A stretch of 64,000 nt of DNA. Source: Flavobacterium ammonificans (GTDB taxonomy: Bacteria > Bacteroidota > Bacteroidia > Flavobacteriales > Flavobacteriaceae). The DNA lies in contig NZ_AP025183.1 in NCBI RefSeq assembly GCF_020885975.1, positions 620,001 to 684,000 of the forward strand, written 5' to 3'. The notes under the pieces are model-generated. The model was not told where the DNA came from, searched no databases, and was given only the letters and a program-made list of their open reading frames with translations. A program made the translations under genes and the position numbers. Positions 26,774 to 34,549 of this stretch are shown here, piece after piece (positions within the stretch are counted from its first letter, which is position 1; the number at the start of each line of letters is the position of its first letter).

Positions 26774-27454
26774 ATGATAAATGATATTCTAACCGGAATT
26801 CCTTGGGGAATTTTTCTCAGTTTTATGATAGGTCCGGTTTTTTTTATTTTAATAGAAACTAGTATTACTAAAGGTTTTAGAGCTGCTTTAACTTTTGATT
26901 TAGGAGTAGTATTAGGTGATATTTTCTTTATTGGAGTTGCTTATTTAGGGAGTTACCGTCTAATTGCTAGTTTAAAAGACAAACCTGCTTTATTTATTTT
27001 TGGAGGAATTCTAATGGTTGCTTACGGTATTATTTCATTTATTAAATTAAAAAAACAAGCTAAAATTCAGTACGAATCGATTGATGATGAAATCATTAAA
27101 AAGAATTACGGAAGCCTTTTTATCAAAGGATTTTTTCTAAATATTATTAATATTGGGGTATTGGGTTTTTGGTTAGCTATTATTATTTCTGTAGGACCTA
27201 AATTAGAAATGCAAACCTCCAGAATGATGACTTTTTTTACCTCTGTTATTGTTACTTATTTACTTATTGATTGCTTAAAAATGGTTCTAGCCAAGCAGTT
27301 AAAATCAAAGTTAACACCCACTAATATCCTTAAAATTAAAAAAGCAATTAGTATTGTTTTAATCGTTTTTGGATTAGCATTAATGGCTCAGGGTTGGTTC
27401 CCTAAAGAAAAAGAAATGGTTAAAAATGCTTGGGAGAAAATAGAGGATAGATAA
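26774..27454 (+). CDS. LysE/RhtB family translocator
   Basis: 226-residue inner-membrane protein with six predicted helices. The N-terminal LysE motif GIPWGIFLSFMIGPVFFILIE, with conserved Gly and Pro, is followed by a second helix with DLGVVLGDIFFIGVAYLGSY. The family exports amino acids and related metabolites; the substrate here is unknown. A hydrophilic cytoplasmic loop with KKQAKIQYESIDDE lies between helices three and four. It is 26 bases downstream of the DUF2807 gene. Confidence 0.85.
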   Translation: MINDILTGIPWGIFLSFMIGPVFFILIETSITKGFRAALTFDLGVVLGDIFFIGVAYLGSYRLIASLKDKPALFIFGGILMVAYGIISFIKLKKQAKIQYESIDDEIIKKNYGSLFIKGFFLNIINIGVLGFWLAIIISVGPKLEMQTSRMMTFFTSVIVTYLLIDCLKMVLAKQLKSKLTPTNILKIKKAISIVLIVFGLALMAQGWFPKEKEMVKNAWEKIEDR

Positions 27455-27607
27455 ATATAAACTTCTAAACACACCTAATGTTTTAGCCGGTTTTTTGTAC
27501 CGACGCTTCGGGAGAACCAGAGTAGGAGCAATAATTTATCTAATTTTAAGATTGCTTCGTGCCTCGCAATAAAACAAAAAAAAGAGACACATTTCTGTAT
27601 CTCTTCT

Positions 27608-27630
27608 AGAGGTATCGTCCGGATTCGAAC
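27608..27630 (-). pseudogene. tRNA-Cys 3'-end fragment
   Basis: This segment repeats the T-arm and acceptor 3' strand of the intact tRNA-Cys with one mismatch (GGTATCG for GGCATCG), then diverges. It cannot fold as a tRNA. A second, more degraded fragment lies at 27696-27743. Confidence 0.75.
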
Positions 27631-27784
27631 TATAACTTTACTTAATTTTTCCTAAAAATTAATCATAAAAAAAACTCTCAAAAAGAGAGGTTAATTCAGA
27701 GGCATCGCCCGTCCCGACACTTCGGGATAAAAGGAGTAGGAGCTTAACTTTATCTAATTTTAAGATTGCTTCGTGCCTCGCAAT

Positions 27785-27819
27785 AAAACAAAAAAAAGAG
27801 ACACATTGCTGTATCTCTT
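27785..27819 (-). terminator. Terminator of tRNA-Cys
   Basis: On the minus strand, AAGAGATACA GCAA TGTGTCTCTT is followed by seven or more T residues, a few bases past the tRNA 3' end. A near-identical copy is at 27571-27605 in the duplicated unit. Confidence 0.8.
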
Positions 27820-27823
27820 TCAG

Positions 27824-27894
27824 AGGCATCGTCCGGATTCGAACCGGAGTAGGAGCTTTTGCAGAGCCCAGCCTAGCCGCTCGGCCACGACGCC
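27824..27894 (-). tRNA. tRNA-Cys (anticodon GCA)
   Basis: The minus strand reads GGCGTCG for the 5' acceptor strand, a GCCGAGCGGCTAGGC D arm, an anticodon stem-loop with CTGCAAA (anticodon GCA), a TCCGG TTCGAAT CCGGA T arm, and CGATGCC pairing with the 5' end (one G-T pair), then discriminator T. The length is 71 without CCA, which is not encoded. A -7 box lies upstream and a hairpin terminator follows. Confidence 0.95.
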
Positions 27895-27911
27895 AATTGT
27901 TTATTGGGTTG

Positions 27912-27919
27912 CAAATATA
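27912..27919 (-). promoter_or_regulatory. TAnnTTTG -7 box for tRNA-Cys
   Basis: TATATTTG on the minus strand, 17 bases upstream of the mature 5' end. Confidence 0.55.
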
Positions 27920-27987
27920 GCAAAAACTTTAAAGTTTAAAAGGCTTATGGTAAAAACTTTATCGTTAATGACTATATCACTTAGCTA

Positions 27988-28347
27988 TTAATTTCTATAC
28001 TCTTCCAATTCAATGGTAACTGCTTCAACATCACCACCAATAGGCGGATTGATTTTAGAAACGCCAATTTTAATTCGGGAAACAGCAGGAGCTTCAGCAA
28101 AAACCCGAACAATAATTCGGTGTGCTACATGTTCTAATAATTCAGAACGAATAGCCATTTCTTCTACTACAATTTGGTTTAAAAGAACATAATCCACCGT
28201 ATCAGCTAATTGGTCTGAAATACACGATTTACGTAAATCTGTTTTTATTTCTAAATCCACTCTGTAATCTGACCCAATTTTACTTTCTTCAACCAAACAG
28301 CCGTGATACGAAAAAGTGCGAATATTTTTTAGTTTTATGGTCCCCAT
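27988..28347 (-). CDS. folB: Dihydroneopterin aldolase
   Basis: 119-residue folate pathway enzyme that cleaves 7,8-dihydroneopterin to 6-hydroxymethyl-dihydropterin and glycolaldehyde. The start MGTIKLKNIRTFSYHGCLVEE carries the family YHG-x-x-x-E block, YRVDLEIKTDL follows, and a late VKINPPIGG-like section (SKINPPIGGDVEAVTIELE) matches the C-terminus. The size is standard for the octamer-forming FolB. It is divergent from glnS with a 149-base gap. Other fol genes are not in the window. Confidence 0.92.
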   Translation of the reverse strand: MGTIKLKNIRTFSYHGCLVEESKIGSDYRVDLEIKTDLRKSCISDQLADTVDYVLLNQIVVEEMAIRSELLEHVAHRIIVRVFAEAPAVSRIKIGVSKINPPIGGDVEAVTIELEEYRN

Positions 28348-28470
28348 TTTTGTTATTTTCTGGATAAATTTTTATCGCTTTGATGGGATAAAAGTACAAA
28401 ATGTTTTGTTTTTTTAGTTTTAAAGCTCAATTAACCACCTTATACATCGACGAATCACCAACAATTTTGA

Positions 28471-28478
28471 TAACTTTG
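28471..28478 (+). promoter_or_regulatory. TAnnTTTG -7 box for glnS
   Basis: TAACTTTG lies 18 bases before the ATG at 28497. It supports this ATG against one 96 bases upstream, which would place the box inside the gene. Confidence 0.5.
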
Positions 28479-28496
28479 CTTTTCAAAATTTTTAAA

Positions 28497-30593
28497 ATGG
28501 CATCAGAAGAAAAATCATTGCATTTCATCGAACAAATTATAGAAGACAGTTTAGCCTCTGGTTTCCCACAGGATCAATTGCGTTTCCGTTTTCCACCAGA
28601 GCCAAATGGGTATTTACACATTGGTCACGCGAAGTCGATTTGTTTGAATTTTGGTTTGGGTTTAAAGTACAATGCGCCTGTTAATTTACGTTTTGACGAC
28701 ACTAATCCAGCTAAAGAAGAGCAGGAATATGTAGATGCTATTAAAGAAGATTTGAAATGGTTGGGATTCAATTGGACCGAAGAATTGTATTCCTCTGATT
28801 ATTTCCAACAATTATACGATTGGGCGGTACTAATGATTAAAAACGGGAAAGCCTATGTTGATAGCCAAACTTCAGAAGAAATGGCTGCTCAAAAAGGAAC
28901 TCCAACTCAACCAGGAGTTGACGGACCGTATAGAAACCGTTCTGTTGAAGAAAATTTAACCTTATTTGAAGCGATGAAAAACGGAGATTTTCCAGAAGGA
29001 ACTCACGTTTTGCGTGCTAAAATTGATATGGCATCGACTAATATGTTGATGCGCGACCCGTTGATGTACCGTATTTTACACCGCCATCATCATAGAACCG
29101 CCAACGAATGGAAGATCTACCCAATGTACGATTATGCACACGGGGAGAGTGATTATTTAGAACAAATTTCACATTCTATTTGCACCTTAGAATTTGTGAT
29201 GCACCGCGAATTATACAATTGGTTTTTAGATCAAATTTATGATGCCAATAAAGTGCGACCAAATCAATACGAATTTGCTCGGTTGAATTTGAATTACACT
29301 GTAATGAGTAAAAGAAAACTCTTGCAATTGGTTCAAGAAAACTTTGTAGATGGATGGGACGATCCAAGAATGCCTACCATTTCAGGTTTGAGAAGAAGAG
29401 GTTATACTCCGAATTCAATTCGTAAATTCTGTGATATTATTGGCGTAGCCAAAAGAGAAAATGTAATTGATTATTCGCTTTTAGAATTTTGCTTACGCGA
29501 AGATTTGAATAAAACTGCGCCTCGTGTGATGGCGGTTTTAGACCCTGTAAAAGTAGTAATTACGAATTATCCAGAAGGAAAAGAGGAGTGGTTGGACGCT
29601 GAGAACAATCAAGAAGACGAAAGTGCAGGTTTTAGAAAAGTGCCATTTTCTAGAGAATTATACATTGAAAGAGAAGATTTTTTAGAAGAAGCGCATGCTA
29701 AGTTTTTCCGTTTGAGTTTAGGTAAAGAAGTGCGTTTAAAAAATGCCTATATCATTAAAGGAGAGTCGGTTGTGAAGGATGCTACTGGAAATATTACCGA
29801 AATTCATGTGTCTTATGACGAAGATAGCCGAAGCGGAAGTGGAAGTGAAGCCAGTCAACGAAAAGTATCTGGAACCTTACACTGGGTGTCAATTGCTCAC
29901 GCCATAGAAGCTGAAGTGCGTTTGTACGATCGTTTGTTTATTGACGAAGCACCAGACAGCCACAAAGAGAAGAATTTCTTAGAATTTATGAATCCTAATT
30001 CGTTGCAAATTAGCACCGGATTTGTTGAGCCAAGTTTGAAAACCGTTCAAGCGGGAGATAAATTCCAGTTTCAACGTTTGGGTTATTTCAACGTTGATAA
30101 GGATTCAACGGTTGAAAAGTTAGTTTTCAATAAAACCGTAGGATTGAAAGATGCTTGGGAAGAAAAAGGCAAGAAGGAAGAAAACGTATTGATGAATACG
30201 CAAAAAGAAATCAACAAATACGTTAAAGAAAAAGAGGCTTCAGCTGCTGAATTACTATTGAAGACGATTGTCGAAAACATTAAAACCATTGATAATTTCA
30301 GTCTAGTCAATCAAACGATTGTAAAAAACATCAAAAATGATAACAATTCATTATTGTTTGCGAATTTAATTTTGGAACATTCAGACAAAGTAAATCCAGC
30401 TGATATTGATTCTGAAGCTTTATCAAAATTATATACAATGTCTTTAAAAAGTCAATTGGCTTTAGTTCGAATTGCCGTTTTACAAAACTTGATTCACGAC
30501 CCGATTCATTTGGATAGCTTCAAATCGATTTTATTTGAATTAAAAGCATCAGAAAAAAACGAAACTGTTTTATCTCTTTTGAACCAAATATAA
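28497..30593 (+). CDS. glnS: Glutamine-tRNA ligase with C-terminal extension
   Basis: 698-residue class I aminoacyl-tRNA synthetase that charges tRNA-Gln. The HIGH signature is in PPEPNGYLHIGHAKSICLNF near residue 37, and the KMSKS counterpart is TVMSKRKLLQLV near 265. The catalytic core and anticodon-binding barrels take up about 555 residues. The last 140 form an extra helical, lysine-rich domain, similar in position to the YqeY/GatB-tail fusions annotated on related enzymes. The start at 28497 gives the usual MASEEKSLHFIEQIIEDSL beginning. A terminator follows at 30624. Confidence 0.93.
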   Translation: MASEEKSLHFIEQIIEDSLASGFPQDQLRFRFPPEPNGYLHIGHAKSICLNFGLGLKYNAPVNLRFDDTNPAKEEQEYVDAIKEDLKWLGFNWTEELYSSDYFQQLYDWAVLMIKNGKAYVDSQTSEEMAAQKGTPTQPGVDGPYRNRSVEENLTLFEAMKNGDFPEGTHVLRAKIDMASTNMLMRDPLMYRILHRHHHRTANEWKIYPMYDYAHGESDYLEQISHSICTLEFVMHRELYNWFLDQIYDANKVRPNQYEFARLNLNYTVMSKRKLLQLVQENFVDGWDDPRMPTISGLRRRGYTPNSIRKFCDIIGVAKRENVIDYSLLEFCLREDLNKTAPRVMAVLDPVKVVITNYPEGKEEWLDAENNQEDESAGFRKVPFSRELYIEREDFLEEAHAKFFRLSLGKEVRLKNAYIIKGESVVKDATGNITEIHVSYDEDSRSGSGSEASQRKVSGTLHWVSIAHAIEAEVRLYDRLFIDEAPDSHKEKNFLEFMNPNSLQISTGFVEPSLKTVQAGDKFQFQRLGYFNVDKDSTVEKLVFNKTVGLKDAWEEKGKKEENVLMNTQKEINKYVKEKEASAAELLLKTIVENIKTIDNFSLVNQTIVKNIKNDNNSLLFANLILEHSDKVNPADIDSEALSKLYTMSLKSQLALVRIAVLQNLIHDPIHLDSFKSILFELKASEKNETVLSLLNQI

Positions 30594-30623
30594 AAAATCA
30601 CATTCATAGATTTTATAAATTAA

Positions 30624-30649
30624 AAACCCGCTGCATAGTGGGTTTTTAT
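30624..30649 (+). terminator. Rho-independent terminator after glnS
   Basis: AAAAACCC-GCT pairs with AGT-GGGTTTTT around a short loop. The following 250 bases to 30897 hold no gene. They contain an AAACCGGTTT palindrome near 30717 and two TTTTAAAGCGTTTT-like strings. Confidence 0.75.
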
Positions 30650-30897
30650 TATTATAATTAGTTTTTATTGTTTTATCTTTTTCTATTGATTTAACTAATT
30701 AAAAACGACTTAAATAAACCGGTTTTAAAGCGTTTTTTTCTTTTTTACAACCTATCACGTCATTTTGTAAAACAAAAGCCGTTATTAACCTTTAAAAGCG
30801 TTTTGTCTTGTAAAAAAAGCACTTTAACGAGTTCTTAACCCACAAAAGAATAAAATTGTTGTATCTTTAAAGTAGGAACCAATAAAAAATAGAAATT

Positions 30898-31227
30898 ATG
30901 TCAAATACTTCAGGAAATTCTTTATTAGCACTTTTAACGGGTGCATTAATTGGAGCTGGAATCGGAATTTTGTATGCTCCGGATAAAGGAACAAAAACAA
31001 GAGAAAAAATCAAAGATGGTTTTCAGGATGCTAAAGACGATTTGAAACATAAATTAGACGAAGTTTCAGAACAGTTAAAAAGTAAGCTGACGCATTCAAA
31101 AGATAATTTAGAAGATTCCTTTGAAGATATGGTTTCTAATGTTAGTCATAAAACCGAAGATCTTATTTCTTTTTTGGAACAAAAATTAGCCGAACTGAAA
31201 GAACAAAATGCTAAGTTTCAAAAATAA
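30898..31227 (+). CDS. YtxH domain-containing protein
   Basis: 109 residues. An N-terminal glycine-rich membrane helix (LLALLTGALIGAGIGILYAP) is followed by DKGTKTREKIKDG, the YtxH signature, and a long amphipathic coiled coil of alternating Lys/Glu. YtxH proteins are general-stress-type membrane proteins of unknown mechanism. It is the first gene of a three-gene cassette; a TATCTTTA near-consensus -7 lies about 36 bases upstream. Confidence 0.88.
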   Translation: MSNTSGNSLLALLTGALIGAGIGILYAPDKGTKTREKIKDGFQDAKDDLKHKLDEVSEQLKSKLTHSKDNLEDSFEDMVSNVSHKTEDLISFLEQKLAELKEQNAKFQK

Positions 31228-31248
31228 TTGTACCTCAAATCTCAGATT

Positions 31249-31599
31249 ATGGCTTTTGAAGAAATAAAAAATCAAACCGAACAAATTCAAGAACACGCAA
31301 AAGGGTATCTTGAAATCAATATGGAGTATTACAAGCTTCGTGGTTTTAAAGTTTTAATGCAATCGACTACTATGATTGTTAAATTCCTTTTAATAGGAAT
31401 ATGTTTGAGTATGGTAATTTTGTTTGGTTCTATTGCTGCAGCATTCGCAATTGGCGCTTATTTAGATAATATTGTTTTAGGATTTTTATCCGTTGGAGGG
31501 TTTTATTTAATCCTATCTTTATTATTGTTTTTAGTAAAAGATAAGATTGTTGAAGGACCTATTTTAGAGAAATTTTCTACCATCTTTTTTAATGAATAA
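31249..31599 (+). CDS. Phage-holin-superfamily-like (holin-X type) membrane protein
   Basis: 116 residues. An N-terminal hydrophilic helix (EEIKNQTEQIQEHAKGYLE) is followed by two transmembrane segments, about 45-70 and 78-102, the layout of Phage_holin_3_6 / DUF1469-like proteins. In Bacteroidota these are chromosomal partners of YtxH and not phage lysis genes. The ATG at 31249 is 21 bases past the YtxH stop; the alternative TTG at 31228 lacks support. It is cotranscribed with its neighbours. Confidence 0.82.
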   Translation: MAFEEIKNQTEQIQEHAKGYLEINMEYYKLRGFKVLMQSTTMIVKFLLIGICLSMVILFGSIAAAFAIGAYLDNIVLGFLSVGGFYLILSLLLFLVKDKIVEGPILEKFSTIFFNE

Positions 31600-31601
31600 C
31601 C

Positions 31602-31853
31602 ATGGATAAAAAATATTCCTCTTACGATCAAATCAATGCCGATTTAGAAATGCTAAAGCTGGAGAAAGAAATCCATTTGCAGCATATTTTGTTGAACATA
31701 GATAAAACCAAAGAATCGCTTCAGCCTGAAAATTTGTTTCAGGAAGCTTTAGCATCTTTAAAATTAAAGTTGTCTAATTCTTACGGGATGATTTTACAAA
31801 TCGCTATTCCGTATCTAATCAATTGGCTTATCAATAAAAAAAGAGGCGATTAA
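31602..31853 (+). CDS. Small DUF6327-like membrane-associated protein
   Basis: 83 residues starting MDKKYSSYDQINADLEMLKL, a charged helical N-terminal half, and a hydrophobic C-terminal segment (ILQIAIPYLINWLI) before a basic end. It resembles the third member of the YtxH/holin-like cassette common in Flavobacterium (DUF6327, from memory). The start is two bases after the stop of the previous gene, and the stop codon lies inside the terminator hairpin. Confidence 0.72.
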   Translation: MDKKYSSYDQINADLEMLKLEKEIHLQHILLNIDKTKESLQPENLFQEALASLKLKLSNSYGMILQIAIPYLINWLINKKRGD

Positions 31854-31863
31854 GCCTCTTTTT
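31837..31863. terminator. Bidirectional terminator between the YtxH cassette and the SPFH gene
   Basis: AAAAGAGGC and GCCTCTTTT form a stem around GATTAA, which contains the stop codon of the small gene. A and T tracts on both sides suit both convergent transcripts. Confidence 0.8.
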
Positions 31864-31865
31864 AT

Positions 31866-32846
31866 TTATTCTTCGTCTTCAGTAGCGGTTTCTTCTTCAC
31901 TAATTATTTCTTGAATAACAGGCGTGTCTTTTTTCTTTTTATTTCTACTTTTCATAACTTCACCCACCTGGTTACTTGCACTAAAGCTGGCAATCATATT
32001 ATTTAGCATATCGCTACCGGCTTGAGGAGAATTAGGTAATAGAATTAAATTAGAATTAGTGTCAGCCCCAATAGCCTGAAGCGTGTCGTAATGCTGTGTA
32101 ACAACGATTAGTGCTGAAGCTTCTTGTGAATTTATGCCGACTTTGTTTAGTACATCTACACTTTCAACCAAACCTCGAGCAATCTCTCTTCTTTGATCAG
32201 CAATACCTTGTCCTTGTAGTTTTTTACTTTCGGCTTCGGCTTGTGCTTTTGCCACAATTCTAATTCTTGACGCTTCTGCTTCAAATTCGGCAACAGTTTT
32301 TTCTCTATCTGCCGCATTGATTCGATTCATTGCATTTTTAACTTGAATGTCTGGATCAATGTCGGTTACTAAAGTATTAATAATGGTATAACCATAGGTT
32401 GTCATCGCTTCATTAAGTTCCCTTTTTACAGCGATTGCAATATCGTCTTTTCTTTCAAATACATCGTCTAGTTTTAGTTTGGGAACTTCAGCACGAACCA
32501 CGTCGAAAACATAGGAAGTAATTTGATCGTGCGGATATTCTAATTTATAAAATGCATCATAAACGGTTTCTTTCACTACCATAAACTGAACAGAAACTTT
32601 AAGCTTAACAAAAACATTGTCCTTGGTTTTGGTTTCGATAATAACATCCAATTGTTGAATCTTAAGGTTGACTCTGCCTGCTATCCGGTCAATCAAAGGA
32701 ATTTTTAGTTGAAGACCAGACTGTCTAATACTTAAGAATTTTCCAAAACGTTCAATAATTACTGCGGTTTGTTGTTTCACAGTAAAAAAAGAAGAAAACA
32801 AAATAATGATGGCTATAAAGCCAAAAATGATTAAAAATGCATTCAT
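31866..32846 (-). CDS. SPFH/Band 7 domain protein (stomatin/prohibitin-like)
   Basis: 326 residues. One N-terminal transmembrane helix (MNAFLIIFGFIAIIILFSSFF) is followed by the SPFH core, with VKQQTAVIIERFGKFLS and GLQLKIPLIDRIAGRV, a long alpha-helical stretch rich in Ala/Glu (AEFEAEASRIRIVAKAQAE), and an acidic C-terminus ending in EDEE. Such proteins organise membrane microdomains and often control proteases. No NfeD gene is adjacent. It is upstream of none of its neighbours in an obvious operon. Confidence 0.9.
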   Translation of the reverse strand: MNAFLIIFGFIAIIILFSSFFTVKQQTAVIIERFGKFLSIRQSGLQLKIPLIDRIAGRVNLKIQQLDVIIETKTKDNVFVKLKVSVQFMVVKETVYDAFYKLEYPHDQITSYVFDVVRAEVPKLKLDDVFERKDDIAIAVKRELNEAMTTYGYTIINTLVTDIDPDIQVKNAMNRINAADREKTVAEFEAEASRIRIVAKAQAEAESKKLQGQGIADQRREIARGLVESVDVLNKVGINSQEASALIVVTQHYDTLQAIGADTNSNLILLPNSPQAGSDMLNNMIASFSASNQVGEVMKSRNKKKKDTPVIQEIISEEETATEDEE

Positions 32847-32882
32847 AATATAAAGATTGGGTTAATAATGATTAAATATACA

Positions 32883-32908
32883 AAAAAAGCCTCTATAAAA
32901 GAGGCTTT
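32883..32908 (-). terminator. Rho-independent terminator after gltX
   Basis: On the minus strand, AAAGCCTC pairs with GAGGCTTT across TTTTATA and runs into seven T residues, immediately past the gltX stop at 32913. Confidence 0.85.
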
Positions 32909-32912
32909 GAAT

Positions 32913-34418
32913 TTATAATGTTGCTATTGCTTTTTGAATTCGTTGAATCGTTTCTTGTTTTCCAATCAATTCAGCAATGTCAAATAGGTGAGGCCCTTTC
33001 AAAGCACCGACTAAACTCAAACGGAAAGGTTGCATTATTTTTCCCATTCCAATTTCGTTTGCCGCCATCCATTCTTTTACAACGGTTTCTATAGTTGAAG
33101 TAGTAAAGTCTTGAATCCCGTCTAAAACAGCAATTAAATTTTGCATTAAAGCAGGCGTTTCCTCTTTCCAGTTTTTGGATGCTTTTTCATCATACGAACT
33201 TGGCGCTTCAAAAAAGTAGTCACTCAATTCCCAAAATTCCGACACAAAATGCGCACGTTCTTTTATTAAAGAAACAATGTTAATTAATTTATTTTCTTCA
33301 ATTGTAATTCCTTTTTCTTTCAAAATAGGAGAGAAGGCTTTCGCCAAATCAGCGTCAGACTGTTGCATCAAATACTGGTGATTGAACCATTTATTTTTTT
33401 CAGGATCAAATTTAGCTCCCGCTTTATGCACTCGATTCAAATCAAAATTTTGCACTAATTCTTCCAAAGAAAATAATTCTTTTTCAGTTCCGTCGTTCCA
33501 TCCCAATAGTGCTAAAAAGTTAACCACAGCTTCTGGGAAAAACCCTTTTTCTCTATAACCTGACGAAACACCTTCTTCGGTTGTCCATTCCAAAGGAAAT
33601 ACAGGGAAGCCCATTTTATCGCCATCTCTTTTAGATAATTTTCCGTTTCCAATGGGTTTTAGAATCAAAGGCAAATGCGCAAATTCTGGCGCATCCCAAC
33701 CAAAGGCGCGGTACAACAAAACGTGTAACGGCATAGAAGGCAACCATTCCTCACCACGAATAACATGTGAGGTTTCCATCAAATGATCGTCTACAATATT
33801 TGCTAAGTGATACGTTGGCATTCCGTCACTTTTAAACAATACTTTATCGTCTAACAAATTCGTTTCAAATTTTACGTCTCCACGAATGATGTCTTTTAGA
33901 TGCAAAGTTTCATTTACCGGAGTTTTAAAACGAATAACATAATCTTCTCCTGCAGCGATTCTTTTTTCGGTTGCTTCTTCAGAAAGCACTAACGAAGTAT
34001 CTAATTTTTCTCTATTGTGATGATTGTAGATAAATGTTTTTCCTTGTTCTTCGTGTTGTTTTCTATGTGCGTCCAAAGCTTCTGCCGTATCAAATGCATA
34101 ATAGGCATTTCCAGAATTAATCAATTGATCTGCATAGTGTTGGTATAATTCTTTTCTTTCGCTTTGGCGATAAGGACCAAATTTTTCATTCTTTCCAACA
34201 GTTTCATCTGGAGCTATTCCTAACCAATTAAGTGCTTCCAAAATATATTCTTCGGCTCCTGGAACAAAGCGATTTTGATCGGTATCTTCAATTCGTAAGA
34301 AGAAAGTTCCGTTATTTTTCTTGGCAAACAAATAATTAAATAAGGCGGTACGAACCCCACCGATATGTAAAGGTCCTGTTGGACTTGGTGCAAAACGCAC
34401 ACGAATTGGCTTTGACAT
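32913..34418 (-). CDS. gltX: Glutamate-tRNA ligase
   Basis: 501-residue class I synthetase that charges tRNA-Glu. The HIGH motif is in RFAPSPTGPLHIGGVRTALF at residues 6-25; the KMSKS form is KLSKRDGDK near 259. The C-terminal helical anticodon domain is complete. The ATG at 34416-34418 starts MSKPIRVRFAPSP, directly before the conserved strand; the longer reading from 34463 adds an unsupported lysine-rich stretch. It is monocistronic with its own terminator. A separate GlnRS is also present, so charging of tRNA-Gln by this enzyme is unlikely to be needed. Confidence 0.96.
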   Translation of the reverse strand: MSKPIRVRFAPSPTGPLHIGGVRTALFNYLFAKKNNGTFFLRIEDTDQNRFVPGAEEYILEALNWLGIAPDETVGKNEKFGPYRQSERKELYQHYADQLINSGNAYYAFDTAEALDAHRKQHEEQGKTFIYNHHNREKLDTSLVLSEEATEKRIAAGEDYVIRFKTPVNETLHLKDIIRGDVKFETNLLDDKVLFKSDGMPTYHLANIVDDHLMETSHVIRGEEWLPSMPLHVLLYRAFGWDAPEFAHLPLILKPIGNGKLSKRDGDKMGFPVFPLEWTTEEGVSSGYREKGFFPEAVVNFLALLGWNDGTEKELFSLEELVQNFDLNRVHKAGAKFDPEKNKWFNHQYLMQQSDADLAKAFSPILKEKGITIEENKLINIVSLIKERAHFVSEFWELSDYFFEAPSSYDEKASKNWKEETPALMQNLIAVLDGIQDFTTSTIETVVKEWMAANEIGMGKIMQPFRLSLVGALKGPHLFDIAELIGKQETIQRIQKAIATL

Positions 34419-34549
34419 AATAGCTTTTTTTATCTTTTTATTCTTCTGCAAATATAGCTTCAAATTACTTGATATTTTGATTGAATTTTTAACAGCGTTG
34501 TATTCTTATAAATTGTTACTTTTATTGGTTAAAAACAAACCGCTCGTAT

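Larger units (their letters stand above)
27500..27844. repeat. 214-base tandem duplication containing degenerate tRNA-Cys tails
   Basis: Bases 27500-27630 repeat at 27714-27844 with a constant offset of 214. The shared part includes a CGACnCTTCGGGA palindrome, the tRNA-derived GTAGGAGC, a 71-base block at 27535-27605 and 27749-27819 with about one difference that carries the tRNA terminator, and the tRNA-Cys 3' end (TCGTCCGGATTCGAAC). The left copy has lost the rest of the tRNA. The stretch 27455-27823 holds no protein gene. Confidence 0.8.

Noticed and set aside
28401..28496. Extended N-terminus of glnS from the ATG at 28401
   Set aside because: The 32 extra residues are unlike the family, and a -7 promoter box lies inside them; the ATG at 28497 gives the normal start.
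31249..31599. Phage holin similarity as a sign of a prophage
   Set aside because: Flanked by YtxH and a small conserved protein, with no other phage gene nearby; this is a known chromosomal cassette.
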